Position numbers and translations under genes: made by a program. Of a stretch of DNA of 64,000 bases, positions 1 through 11,329 are shown piece after piece. Each line of letters opens with the position of its first letter. The first letter of the stretch is position 1. The notes below the pieces were generated by a model. The model was given only the letters and a program-made list of their open reading frames with translations. It was not told the origin of the DNA and ran no database searches. Origin of the DNA: Eutreptiella sp. 'Long Island Sound 2002' (taxonomy: Eukaryota > Euglenozoa > Euglenophyceae > Eutreptiales > Eutreptiaceae); assembly GCA_964036045.1 (NCBI GenBank), contig OZ038401.1:32540397-32604396 (forward strand). Reading direction: 5' to 3'.

Positions 1-150
1 CCTTCCGTCGCGCCGCGACACCAAGGGTGGGCGGGGGGCGGGGGTGGCCGGCGAAACTGGTCCTTGAACCATAACCCCCTTGCTTAACCCGTTGCACAGT
101 GTCCAGGACTTTAATCGGCCTTTGCCCTCGTTAATAGTACACCCCTTTTA
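1..150. repeat. GC-rich direct repeat, copy 1
   Basis: This segment recurs almost unchanged at 3120-3265. Both copies begin CCTTCYGTCGCGCCGCGACA, pass through a G-rich stretch, and end in the same 'gtccaggactttaatcgg ... gttaatagtac' block. The spacing of about 3.1 kb suggests a tandemly arranged or duplicated dispersed element, but the sequence after each copy diverges quickly. Its function is unknown. Confidence 0.75.
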
Positions 151-255
151 TGCGTTGCTTGTCGTGCTGAGGGGCTTACCCACCGAAGACGCATTCTGGT
201 GGTCCCATTGGCTGGCGGCTACCCACAGCCCTTAGCCGCGCTTTGAGGGGCCCCC

Positions 256-588
256 ATGCCTCTGCCCCCGCCCGTTGCGGCGGGACGCGCTCCGCCAGCG
301 CCGGCAGCCCGCGCCGAATGCGGGTTGGATGTACAAGCGCTTGTGGCCACCGTCGAGGCCGCCGCCGCCGCCGTGGCCAACATCCTCAACAACAGCGCCC
401 CCGATGATGGTGGCGGCGCTTTCAGCACATGGGGCAAACCTTCAGTCAATTGCAGCAACCACCCTCATCGACATGGTGGTCAACGTCGTCCGCAGCAGGG
501 CGGTGCTCAACGAGGCGGGAGACCTAGAGGTGGCCCTTGTGGCAGCCATCATGGGGCAGCACCATATGCTGCTGGCGGCCATTCGTGA
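256..588 (+). CDS. Possible small Ala/Pro-rich ORF, hypothetical
   Basis: An open frame of 110 codons starts at ATG 256, rich in Ala, Pro and Gly. Around residues 34-45 it has an Ala-rich stretch followed by ANILNN. This resembles the AAAMAQVLNN stretch of the ORF that starts at 3710, downstream of the second direct-repeat copy, and the shared layout is the only support. The segment is GC-rich and open in several frames, so chance is a serious alternative. No family is recognised. Confidence 0.2.
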   Translation: MPLPPPVAAGRAPPAPAARAECGLDVQALVATVEAAAAAVANILNNSAPDDGGGAFSTWGKPSVNCSNHPHRHGGQRRPQQGGAQRGGRPRGGPCGSHHGAAPYAAGGHS

Positions 589-944
589 GGCGGCTTAGGC
601 ACCTGTGGGGACCACGGAGCCCACGCTGGCCGCAGTGCTGCCGATGGCATCGCCCCCATGTGCGGCCCTGCCCGAAGGGGACACGGGCGGCGACGCGCTG
701 TATGTTAGCCGGCCCGTGGCAGGGGCAGCAGCCAGCATGGCCATGGAGGATTGCGACGACATTGAGGAGTGGCCGGAGCTCCCACGAGCGTTGGCCGCGG
801 CGCTGCCAACGCAGCCGCAGTAGCGAATGCCGGGACGGAGGCAACAGGCGAAGGCCCGCAAGAGGCTGCGGCAGGCGGCAGTAGCCGGAGTCGCAGGAGT
901 CTCAGGGGCAACCGCAGTGGTCGGAGAGCTATACTGTCCAGGCC

Positions 945-1285
945 TCAGCGAGCGGGAGGCTGAGGTATCGAGGTATGGCTGCCTTTAGCCCTGGGGGGGG
1001 ATTCACTGTGGCTTTGGGGACCGGTGGGCCAATGGGCGGATGAGCCCCGTGGTCTGTTGAGCGAGCGGGAGGCCGAATTAGCGAGGTATGGCTGCCTTCA
1101 GCCCTCGGGGGGGATCCACTGGGGCTTTGGGGACCGGTGGGCCAGTGGGCGGATGAGCCCCGTGGTCTGTTGAGCGAGCGGGAGGCCGAATTATCGAGGT
1201 ATGGCTGCCTTCAGCCCTCGGGGGGGATCCACTGGGGCTTTGGGGACCGGTGGGCCAATGGGCGGATGAGCCCTGTGGTCTGCTA
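945..1285. repeat. 113-bp tandem repeat, three copies
   Basis: Three head-to-tail units begin near 945, 1059 and 1172, each starting with a variant of GAGCGAGCGGGAGGC. Units two and three are nearly identical. Unit one is more diverged, and unit three loses similarity near 1285. In one frame each unit reads as a short peptide ending in a stop, so the array is probably not coding as a whole. Confidence 0.8.
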
Positions 1286-1876
1286 GACCCAAAAGGGGTG
1301 CGGAGTGTTGGTGGGAACACATCCCCTAGCGCTCAAGCGGAACTAGCAGCAGTGGACATGGCAACTGCAGACATGGCAACCGCAGAATTGGCAGCTGCGA
1401 GCATAGCAGCTGCGGCGGAGGCAGGAGCAGACGGAGTAGCTGCAAAAGCGGCAGCTGCAGACATTGCAGCTGCAGAATTGGTAGTTGCTGCGATTGCAGT
1501 TGAAGAATTGGCCGCTGCAGACATGGCAACTGCAGAATTAGTAGCTGCAGACATAGCAACTGCAGAAATGGCAGCTGTCGACATGGCAGTTGCGGCGGAG
1601 GCAGCTGCAGACGTGGTAGCTGCAGAATTGGCAGCTGCAGACATTGCAGCTGCAACGTTGGCAGCTGCAGCCATTGCGTCTGCAAAATTGGCTGCAGACA
1701 TTGCAGCTACAAAGGCGGTAGCTGCAGACGTGGCAGCAGCGGCAGAAGTAGCTGCAGCCAAGGCGGCTGCAAGACAAGCCGCTGCAGAGCTAGCAGCTGC
1801 AAGTATGGTAGCTGCAGGCACGGTGGCTGCGGCGGAAGCGGATGCAGGCAAGGCGGCTGCAAGCAATGGCTGCTGA
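1250..1876 (+). CDS. Ala-rich repeat ORF, 208 codons, doubtful
   Basis: The frame is open from ATG 1250. From about residue 25 it is almost wholly a degenerate five-residue repeat of the type A-A-(D/E)-(I/M/L)-A, which would form an Ala-rich helix. It sits on the 15-bp minisatellite listed separately. Because that repeat lacks stop codons in several frames (long minus-strand frames exist over the same bases), openness is weak evidence of coding. No domain or family is recognised. Confidence 0.2.
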   Translation: MGQWADEPCGLLDPKGVRSVGGNTSPSAQAELAAVDMATADMATAELAAASIAAAAEAGADGVAAKAAAADIAAAELVVAAIAVEELAAADMATAELVAADIATAEMAAVDMAVAAEAAADVVAAELAAADIAAATLAAAAIASAKLAADIAATKAVAADVAAAAEVAAAKAAARQAAAELAAASMVAAGTVAAAEADAGKAAASNGC

Positions 1877-1975
1877 GAACATTGCAGCTGCAGACGTGAC
1901 GGTTGCGGCAGAAGCAGCTGTAGCCAAGGTGGCTGCAAAACTGGCGGATGCAAGGCCGGCAGCCGCAAACATTGA
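1330..1975. repeat. Degenerate 15-bp minisatellite (GCAGCTGCAGACATT-like)
   Basis: About 40 imperfect copies of a 15-bp unit built on GCAGCTGCAGAC/GAATTGGCA are seen, with many CTGCAG and CAGCTG palindromes. Differences between units fall mainly at positions that would change the fourth residue of the Ala repeat. The array is seen directly; whether it is translated is unknown. Confidence 0.85.
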
Positions 1976-1989
1976 ATTCCGGGAGGGGG

Positions 1990-3100
1990 GACGACGGCAC
2001 TCAGCCCCCCCCCTCCCTGGTTGCAGCCGCGTGGCCCTTTTTTCAGCAAGCGGGGCGGGGTATGGTGCTCCATACCCCCCCCCCCCCCCTCCCCGACACG
2101 GGGTGTCCTTCGGAAGGGATGGAGGGGTAGTGCCCCCTGGCTCCACCGCTCTGGTGGAGGCCCCCATCCCCCTGAGCAACCAGGGGAGCCGAGGGACGGT
2201 GGGGGGCGTTCATACGTCCGCGGCCCTGGTAGGCCCAGCCTGCCCTCCGGCCCCCTTGGATGCCCTGGAGGAAGAGGAGACATGCACCCGTAGGTGCATT
2301 GCTAAGCTACACGCAGCAGTGCTAGAGTTGCTGCTGCAAGATTTCCGGGAGGGGGGGGAGTTGCTAATTGCCCCCCCCTCCCCGTGCTGTGCTTGAGGAG
2401 GAATGGAGACGGGGACGCTCAGCCGTCCCCCTGTCAATTTATGCGCTAACCCTCCCCCAGGTCGCCTGCCCTGTGCGGCGCCCTGTGGGACAGTTTCCCT
2501 CTATTTTGGCAAGGGGTGGGGCTTAACCCCTCCCTTCCGCTACCCTGACCCTAGCCCTCTGACCACCCAGAGCACAGGGACAAGGGAGGGGGGGCGTGGC
2601 GGCGCCACCGCCTTCGTTGAGGGGGCCTTTGGCCCAGCCCGCCGCTGGTGGGAATGGAGGGGCCTTGTTGGCAGCCAACACTGCCGGCCTACCCACGCAG
2701 TGTGGGGCTCAGCCGGCTACTGCAGCCGCCAGCCCAATTTTTTCACAGGCAGGGGAATCCCCGCGCGAGGTGCTCTTGTGGGGGGAGGGGGACCACAATC
2801 ACCCCCCCTCCCCGCACAGAATTCGGGCTCCCTACCGGCGGTGTCATGGGGTGAGGGGGATCACAATCACCCCCTCCCCACTCAGGCGGCCGCCGGCCAT
2901 GAGGGGGATGTGATAGGGAAGGGTGAGCCAAGCAGCCCCTTACCCTCCGAGCAGCCGCGGGCGGCGGCACCGGAGGGACCCCAGGGTCCACCGGGGGGGA
3001 TTACGTCTCCCACATGAGGGACGAGGGCGCCGGCTCCGGCGCACCACGGGGGCAGCAAGGCTCCGATCTTGGCGCATGGTAGGGCCAGCCATGAGGTCAC
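1990..3100. other. GC-rich, poly-C/poly-G segment without a supported gene
   Basis: The segment has repeated short blocks of the form 'ggagggggaccacaatcacccccctcccc' type, in which G-run and C-run arms face each other, for example near 2776-2815 and 2850-2882. Several short overlapping frames are open because of composition. I see no convincing coding region. Confidence 0.5.
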
Positions 3101-3119
3101 CTAACCCCGGACGCCCAGT

Positions 3120-3265
3120 CCTTCTGTCGCGCCGCGACACCAGGGGTGGGTGGGGGGCGGGGGGGGCCGGCGCAGCTAGTCCCTAACCCGTAACCCCCTC
3201 GTCTAACCCGTCGCACAGCGTCCAGGACTTTAATCGGCCCTTGCCCTCGTTAATAGTACAAACCT
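3120..3265. repeat. GC-rich direct repeat, copy 2
   Basis: This is the second copy of the 1-150 repeat. Here its last 60 bases or so are partly duplicated again in tandem (about 3205-3262 and 3263-3330), each ending 'cgttaatagtac' or 'cgttgatagtac'. Confidence 0.75.
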
Positions 3266-3709
3266 CTAACCCTCCCGTCGCAATAGCGGCCAGGACATTA
3301 AAAGCCTTGAACCTCGTTGATAGTACACCTGCTTTGTTTGGCCCCCGCCACGTGGTAGCAGGGCAACCCCACTGAGAGCCAAGCTCCTGTGGTTCCACGC
3401 GCGGGGACCAGGGCTACCCACGCCCTACCCCATACTCTCGCGTCAGCGCGCGGCACACGCAGTGCTCGCTCGTCGTCGTGTGCCGCCCCGTCCCCACACG
3501 GCTGTGCGCACGCGCGTCTCTGCGCCGCACCCCGACTGCCAGCGCGGTCCTGCTGACTGTCCATTTCTGGGCGAGCCTAGGGCTACCCATTGCCCGGGGC
3601 TCGCAACTCCTCTCCTTCGTTCGCGTTTTAGTGCGCGCCAGAGCCGTGCGCTCCGCGGCCGTGCGCCTGCGTTTCCGCAACTGTGCGCTGACGTACTTCA
3701 ATTGCCGAC

Positions 3710-4600
3710 ATGCACATGGACGACAACATGGTGAAGGCTATGGGAGCCGCGATCGCGGCTGCCATGGCCCAGGTTCTGAACAACGCTAACAACGACAACA
3801 ACAACAACCAAGGCGCCCCGCAGGCGCCAGCCCGTGGCGCCCACGACGCCGTCGCAGCAGCAGACGGCGCCCAGCCGCCGCAGCCGGTCCGCGGCGCACG
3901 GGCGGCGTCCCGTGGACGCGGTGTTGCCGCACAGCCGCCAGCCCGGCTGTCGCCAGAGGCGCAACTCATTGCCCAACTGCAGCGGCAGGTGGCGGCTCTA
4001 CAAGCGGAGCTCCAGGGTCTACGGGAGGAGAATCTCGCGCAGCGGCAGCAGCCACAGGGGGCAGCCCCCGCCTAGCCACGGGGCGGCAGACGCATGGGGG
4101 GGGGCGCCGCGGCGCCGCCATTGTCCCTGCCGTCGGCGATGGCACCTGCCGTATCGCATGCAGCGAGCCCCGCATCCGCCCCGGCTGCGAACCACGGCTG
4201 CCGCTGGATGTCGTGGACCAACAACCACGACGAGACGGTGCACAGGTATGTTCATACGCTGCCCTGCACCTGCGGGGGGAATATCTCCAAGGGGCCGCCG
4301 AACCCCTACCGCAAGGGGCTGCCGTGGGACCCCAGCGTGGTTGCCGCCTCCGACACGCGGCAGCGCCCCTGCTACTGGACGCAAGACACGTACGGGGTTG
4401 CGTGGATCCACGCTGGCCTTTGCCGGGGGCGAGACTACTGCGAGACCAGCCGCCCGACGCCACCCCGGAGTCTCCCACCTCCCATGTACACTCAGGAGGT
4501 GTGGGACGCGATCCCACATGGGGACCGCGCGTTGGTGGCCACGGCGGCGCGGTGGTCCTTGGGCTTGGAGGACGAGTCTCCCATTTTGATGTGGGCATGA
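3710..4600 (+). CDS. Hypothetical ORF pair in one frame, split by UAG
   Basis: ATG 3710 opens 121 codons ending at TAG 4073-4075. The same frame continues without another stop to TGA 4598-4600, with an ATG at 4094. The first part has an Ala-rich start, a run of Asn near residues 24-32, and a Leu/Gln/Glu-rich tail (about residues 83-112) that looks like a short coiled coil. The second part (169 codons) has Cys and His residues near HRYVHTLPCTCGG and Trp-rich stretches, and reads more like a folded protein. This could be one gene with a nonsense change, a readthrough arrangement, or two ORFs of a repeated element. No family is recognised. Confidence 0.35.
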
Positions 4601-4619
4601 GGTTGAAGTTCTGACATTC

Positions 4620-7600
4620 CATTAACTTACAGTGTGCAATCACGAATCACTGCAGCTCAAGCTATCAGGCAAGTAAAGGAGGCTATGGGCCAATCATTTG
4701 CTTCGCAACGGGGGGAGGGGGCCTCTCTTCAGACCCACCCACCCTAGAACCCACAAAAATTTTCCTCGAGGGAAAAATGGAATTTTGAATGGAGAGCGAA
4801 AATGAAAGGTCCATTTTAGGTTCATAAACGCTTGTTTGCCCTCATACCCACCCACCCAACCCCCCCCCCCCCCGCAGGGTAGACCCCACCTTAAGCAAAT
4901 GGCCGCTTTGGGCTCTGTGACCACAGGATGTTTTCATGTAGCTCCAAATGGGGATGATGTGTTTCATGGGTGTTCAAGGAGGGGGGGCAACCCCTCCCCA
5001 AAGGAAATGGTCACTGCGCTGGCTGGACCACACGGCATTCACTGCAAAAAGCTGAAATCCCACAAACAAGAAAGCACTGTAGAACACCAATAGTGTGTTG
5101 AGCCTTTGCAGAATCCGCCATCAGGAAAAGCCTTGTGCATTGCTTCCTGTGCGGCAGCTCTGTTGGGTACTGTCGTGGTTGCTATGGCTGCTGCTGTCGT
5201 GGGTGCTACCACTGTTGCCAGTGTGCATTAGCATTTATGGTTGTTTCCGCGATTGTTGCCACCAACGCCGTTGTTGCTGTGACCACTGCACCTTGCTAAA
5301 TGAAGAGCTTGGTCTCTTGGGGGGGGGATTGAGGTATTAAGAGGGCTTGCAGACTTGGAGACTGGTTGTCCACAGGTATGTACACAGCCCAAAGAGACTA
5401 GGTCCTCTTCATAGGCCCATATCTGACTGAGAGACGGGTCTGCATGTGGCTGCTGCTACTACTGCCTTTGTGGCTGTAATGGTTGCTCCTAGGGATGGTG
5501 TTGCACAAAACTTGTTGCTACAGTGGCATGGTGCGCCCTTGCTTTCGTTGCTGCCACTGCTGTGGTTGTTGTAGCCATTGCACCTGGTGCTGCTGTAGCA
5601 GCAAATATTGCGGTCTAAATTGCTGCTTTCGTGGCTGGTGTCTATTGTCTGCAGCAAAGTGAGGAACGGCCCCTCACAAAAAAACCATTCCAAGGCCTAG
5701 GGGGACGGACAGGACATTGATGATTGGTGACATTGAGAGTGGAAAAAAAAATCTGAAATACAAATATATTTCAATGCAGGATAGTGATACAGGGCAAACA
5801 ACGGTAACAGGAGGTGATAGTGAGACAAGTCGCTGCTTGCATGATACCCATGGCATGACAAACGAGGGATCTACGAGAAACCTGCCCAAACCTCACCCAG
5901 ACCAACATCCTCACAAGAGTGCACCACCAGAGGGCACAATGTGCAGGCGAAATTCGGCATGTTCTTGATGCCTCACCGGTCATGAGAGCATCAGGGGCTG
6001 CAAATAGAGGCCATTTTCAACCCTGCACCTTGTCTTGATAATAGTGGCAGGCACATGTTCACCAGTGGACTGGATGTAAGCCATGACAGGAATAGAAACA
6101 TTCGCCATGGCTGAAATGCATTGAAATAAACAGCATTGGGTTGCAGTGTCAAACAGAATGCTGGTATGAGCGGAAACAATTGTCGTAGACCCATCCCATC
6201 TCTCCGCTCCTATTTCCCTTTGCAATTGGCACACAACCACGTCAGCTTACATTTGTGACGGCAAAAACCACGTCAGAAGAATAATAATGTGGGGACACGG
6301 TGCTTGGATAAGATCATGCCAGCGCAAGGTTTGTGGGAAATTTTCCAGGCAGGTATGGTGAAAGTGGGTCACAGGGGAAACGTAGACCATAGTGTAATTA
6401 AAAATGAGGTGAATGTAAATGGTGGCTTGACTGAACAATTTGCAATTACTTCCATTTCTTTACCCTATGCTTTCCCTCACATTGCTCGGTTGTGTGCAGA
6501 GTTCTACAACCAATTGTTCAAAACAGCAGGCCATTTGAAGGCTCCAAAGTGGGCAGTGGAAAGAATTACATTGGCAAACCGTTCGCTATTTATCGGAAAG
6601 CGGCCCAGGAAAAGTGTACAAGGATGAAGTACACATGGAAAGGAAACAACCCAGTGCTCACTGCATGATGAGAGGTTCGATGTGCGGTCTACTACAAAGC
6701 CCAAAAGGATTATGAATGGCGCACTGACTGTCCAAGGCCGCATAAAGAAACCACAGATGGACTACATGTCACACAGGGGGGTGACATGCCAAACCACCCA
6801 CCCTACAGCAAAACCAGTATCATGGTTACACTGTGTTGCACCATTTGCAATGCTTGTGGGGCAAAACGTGTTTGCCAGGCATGTGTAGGGGCCCATAATG
6901 TGGGCATGAGATCCTAAGATAAATGAGAAATTGACCGCAATGTCATTGCAATACAAATTGCTCTTGCATCCTGGAGTGAAATGCTTTATGCTTGAGGCAA
7001 TACAACCCGCATGTGAGTCAGTTACTGAGGCCGTGGCCACTATTTTCGGATTCTTTTGTTGAGTCACCTTTGGTATATACTACATTTGTATCATCTACTA
7101 GCCGGCCCAACAGCATCATCCATGGCCATTGAGCCATAGCCATTTGTCTGATTTGGCATGCGGTTGTAGATGGTCCCCTTCCTACGGACACCTCATGCAA
7201 TATACCTCATGTCTATTTTCTAACTCCAAGGACAGAGGCGGCGTTGTGGCGGCGTTGTAAGCCCTCACCTCTAATATCGGGTGACATGCAACTACGTAGC
7301 ATCTGACTTGGTGTTTGTTGCATGACACATGAAGGAAAGGGAAGGGATTCGAGAGAGAAGATTGATGCTCCCACTCAGCAGTGTAGTACACATAGTGTAG
7401 ATGGGGTGCCCCCTAGCACAATGTGCGCGCAGTGCAACTATTTGGGCATCCGGCCGTACTAGAAACCCATACTTTGTCTAGAAACCCATACTTTGTGATA
7501 CCAGGGGCATCATTGTTGTTTGAGAACAGCTTTTTGATGCTTCTTCCGCATTTGGGGTATGGCATATTTGGAGTTTTACCCGATTTCACCTATTTTCACA

Positions 7601-9040
7601 TTTTTTTACGTATGTTTTTGCTCGTTTTCACCGCATGTTCTCTTTTCTAGGTCGAGCGGCCTTCTTGCATATCTCAGGTAAGCATCTCTCTTGCCTTAGT
7701 ACACCAGCCCATGAGAGTCATGTGATATGCATGCCTGGCCATGGCCTGAGAAATGGACCCCAATGGAGTAGGGGCCCATCACACAGCATGCACCTTCCTG
7801 CAGATGTTTCAACTGCATCCTTGCTGATTGGAGGGAGGATTCCTGGGATCCAAAACCATAGAACGCCATGCGATGGTCCAATCACGCCATCTTACCTCCT
7901 CCAACCATTTATGGCCTTTTCCATTTTGTATGATGTCTTATGGGAAGGGAAGGCAGCTTGCAACTGTCTTGAGCTAAGGTAGTCTGGGTGGCCTAACTTT
8001 GATGCTGTTTGGGAGGGGTATCTAGGGCTCTTTTGGGGGGATTAGTCTAACAGTAGCGCGCAGTGCCAAGGTTCCCCCTATGATTTGAGTCACCGACATC
8101 AGAAGAAGACCGCATATGAAGGTATGAATAAAACACTATGAATGTACAAACTATATCATGCATGAGCTTGAATTAGCGAGAACATGTTGAACATTGAGCT
8201 GCGCATTTAGTTTTGTCATACGGCGGACAGTGGTGGACGTTTGTCTGTTATTGAAAACCAGCTTTGCAGTCTGAGTTGGTGCACATCCCCCATCCCAGTT
8301 CCTCAAGTGTTGGTTTCTGCCATTTTACAGCCACCACCTGATAACGCTGATGCAGCAAAGCCTCTGGGGTGACGCGGGGAACTCACAGATGGTCCCCTCC
8401 TCATGACCAGAGGATGAGGAGGAATAGACACGTGCCCTCTGCTCCCCAGTCTTCACGACATCCACAACAACCCGGTAGTACTTCTCGCAAGTAATGCACT
8501 TGCCCATACCAAGCATCAATGTGGAAGCAGGACTTTGGTATGAAGCATTCTTTCTGTGCTTCAAGTGGTAGGTCGGTCCTAGTCCATGCCGATACAGGGA
8601 CACTGTGCCTGCATCCCATTCTGCTGTTGCAGAGCTTGTCCCACCATGGTACAGAACCCTGCCACATTGCTCCATCACATGGGGGCCCTCCCGCAATTCG
8701 AGCTCATGGCCGATGGTAAATTGTGTGATATCTACGAGAAAAGTCAAGTGGCGGAGGCCTTCGATACGACCTTCGGAGATAAATATGGCCTCAAGCCCCT
8801 TGACATAGGGGTTTGTGAAGGGTTACAGAGGGCTGTTGAGGGTTTCTGTGGGCTCAGAGGACCACAGAGGGCTGCGCAGGGGCGTTCGGAAACATTGTGG
8901 ATTGTCGAGAATCGTTAAGTGGTTGCCGAACGCCATTGAATGCTTCCTGTGTCGTGCAGTATTGAAAAAAGTTGAAGCGGCTGTGAAGACTGTCGGAGGG
9001 CTCTTGAGGGCTGGAGAGGAAGACACCCTGGCCCGTTACC
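4620..9040. other. No supported gene; low-complexity patches
   Basis: Frames are short and codon use is unconvincing. Notable patches are a poly-C run near 4860-4874, a G-run at about 5319-5328, and a degenerate GCTGTTGYTGC-rich patch at about 5160-5620 that reads as Ala/Val/Leu in different frames. Nothing else is recognised. Confidence 0.5.
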
Positions 9041-9048
9041 ATTACGTC

Positions 9049-9640
9049 TCAGGTGCACCCGGATGACACTGTCGACGTTCTCCACGGCATGCTCAAGGCG
9101 TGGCAGTCGCAGCGCCTGGTAGTCCTTGGGACAAGGCACATTGCGAAATACTGCAAAGCACTGCGGATGGTGGTCCGTGTTTCCAAACAGAAAATTAGGC
9201 AGCGGGCACAGCAGATCGCCAGCGTCGTGGATTACTGGGACGAGCACGAGGCGTCGCAGCGCGCCCTTCTGCGGGCTCCGCACAGGCCGAAGCTCTGCGC
9301 ACGCGCGCGAATTGCGCGCGATTTGTCGTGGTTTCTGCTGCCGACAGATTTGAAGCACGACATCGTGCGGAAGCTCTACTGGGCCGAGAACCGGAATTTC
9401 AACCGCCTGTGGTATGCATGGTTCGCAAAGGTCAACGGCATCCGAGCGCAGTGTGATAAGATGCGGTTGAAGTGCAAGAAGTTACGGGCCTTGGGGGGTT
9501 TTAACCTTGCCGATGCCGAGGTGGAGCATCAGCGGCTGATTTTGGCGCTGTTTCTGGCAAAGGTTGTGTGCCGTTGTTGTGCCGGCGTGACTTTGCTGTG
9601 GAAATCTTGGATGCCACTGATAGAGGCAATGCTCTGCTGA
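9049..9640 (+). CDS. Hypothetical protein, probable internal exon(s)
   Basis: The open frame begins directly after a good 3' splice site (TACGTCTCAG|GTGCACCC), and an ATG at 9053 is open in the frame of the 195-codon ORF to TGA 9638-9640. It is more GC-rich and coding-like than its surroundings, with basic and aromatic stretches such as VDYWDEHEAS, DLSWFLLPTDLKHD and NRLWYAWFAKVNG. A GT at 9562 after LILALFLAK could be a 5' splice site, in which case the last 26 codons are intronic. It is probably part of a larger split gene. I do not recognise the family. Confidence 0.45.
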
Positions 9641-10499
9641 CAGCCCGCCACCCCATATTTCGGGAACCAATCCCCAAGCAAGTGCTGATTGCTTCCAGTA
9701 CCCAGTACCCAGTCCTTGTTTTGCAGCCCCTCCGAGGCTGGTGGGCTTCTTTGTGCTTTTTCGGTGTTGCCCAGGTTGGGCAGAATGGTAGAAACCATGG
9801 TTCAATGGTACCTGGAATGACTGGTATTTTTCATTGGACCCGAACGTTGCCACTGCGAGTACTGCGAGTACTGCTAGTACTGCTGGTGGTGGTCATTGTG
9901 GTTGTTGTTGTTGTTGGCGGCGGCGGCAGTGGTGCTCCTGCTACTCTAGTACTGTTGTAGCTGCACAGCCACAAACATATGCTGGGCTCAGGTCACACCA
10001 GACACATTGCAGGGTCTTGTCGTCCACATTTTCAGCTTCAATGATGTCGAAAGACGCAAACGACGCAATACTGGAACTTATAAATCTCTGCCACACACCC
10101 CACATTATCTGAGGCGAGTGTCAAAATCGGAATCACAAGGAGCACACGTGGTCCCCCCAAGGACCAAGAGCCCACTCTGTTTTTTTTTGTTTGCTGTGAC
10201 CCTGGGAAAAAAAAACCAGAAAATGATGTACACATGAGAATGACAATTTTATGTTACATTTCTGTTGGTCACCCAGGGTAAAGGAAAAAAGTTTACCCAC
10301 GTTAAAGCAAAAAAAAATATTGAGGTTGGTTGTTTTTCCCACATGGGGTTAGCACAGGGGAAAACAAAGGACTTGGTTACATTTGATATCGAGAACGAAG
10401 CGGGACCCGGTTACTTTCATTTGCTATCACCCAAGCAAAGCTGTTTTGATGCAACCCTGAGGAGCATTGACGGCACAAGAAAGATGGCCACAATGGACC

Positions 10500-10970
10500 A
10501 CATTTTGGCGGTGTGGCCCCCATATAGTCAGTCATATGTATGCATGATCTGCGTGCTTTTGTGGGGTGAAGCCCTGATACAGCAGGGGACATGTAGCCAC
10601 AATCTGCGCTCTTTTTTGGATGTGCAGGGGAGAGAAAGCCACTATCCACGGTCTCTGTGTTGTGTGGCCCCATGTGACAAGGAAGCCACCATCCATTCTC
10701 TTTTTCAATATGGCAGGGAATGTGTGGCCAGAAACCATGTACCTTTTTTCTGTGTGGCCCCAATATGGAATGGGATACACAGCCAAATTGACGCATTTTG
10801 TGTTGGGGTGTCGCTGCGGCATAGCAGGGAATGTGCACCTGCAAACTACGCTCGCTCTGGATGTGCGGCCCTGACACGGTAGAGAATACAAAGGTGCAAT
10901 CCACACTCTCTCATGGGGTGTGGCCCCAAAACAGTACGTGATATGCAGCCACAATCCACATTCTTTCTTG
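10500..10970. repeat. Degenerate tandem array, about 65-bp units
   Basis: Imperfect units recur around a 'GTGTGGCCCC...' block followed by 'cagccac(a/c)atccac...tct'. About seven units can be followed by eye, each strongly diverged. The overlapping frames on both strands are products of the repeat, and I do not annotate them as genes. Confidence 0.6.
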
Positions 10971-11189
10971 GTGCACGATTTGAGTGCAGCTGACCGACGC
11001 CATCAGCGACTTTGGCACGAGCTGACCCTGCGCCAAAGGGTGCGCCAGCCACATACGCCCACAGCCGCGAAGGCCTTGCTTCGCCATCCTGACAGGCACT
11101 GGCCCTTGGCTTCTCACAATCAAGGAGGAGCCCTTGACCAATGCCCTGCAAGGGCATTGATCTTTCGTTTGACCAACATGCGCGTCACA

Positions 11190-11318
11190 TAAAAAACAAA
11201 ATACTGGACACCTGGTGTATCCCACGGTCACCAACCAGCCCAGGGGTGAGGTTAACCTGGAGATTAAGCTGATAAGAACAGATACTACACTTAGTCTTAG
11301 CGAAAATGGCGAAAGGCC
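11190..11318 (-). ncRNA. U2 snRNA-like locus (5' domain clear, 3' part unusual)
   Basis: On the minus strand, starting near 11318, the sequence reads GGCCTTTCGCC, then CGCTAAGACTAAGTGTAGTA, then TCTGTTCTTATCAGCTTAAT. This is the hallmark 5' domain of U2 snRNA, including the GUAGUA element that pairs with intron branch points and the start of stem IIa. After that it departs from the usual U2: I see no clear partner strand for stem IIa and no clear Sm site, although CCAGG...CCTGG and CTGGT...ACCAG pairs are present downstream. It may be a divergent functional U2, a truncated pseudogene, or a U2-headed retroposon. The 3' end given is approximate. Confidence 0.6.
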
Positions 11319-11329
11319 AACCAAACCAC

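Noticed and set aside
1333-2283. Minus-strand ORF of 316 codons
   Set aside because: It runs over the 15-bp Ala minisatellite and poly-C/G sequence, where absence of stops follows from composition and unit length.
10265-10904. Plus- and minus-strand ORFs of 205 and 175 codons
   Set aside because: Both lie across the degenerate tandem array; the peptides repeat because the DNA does.
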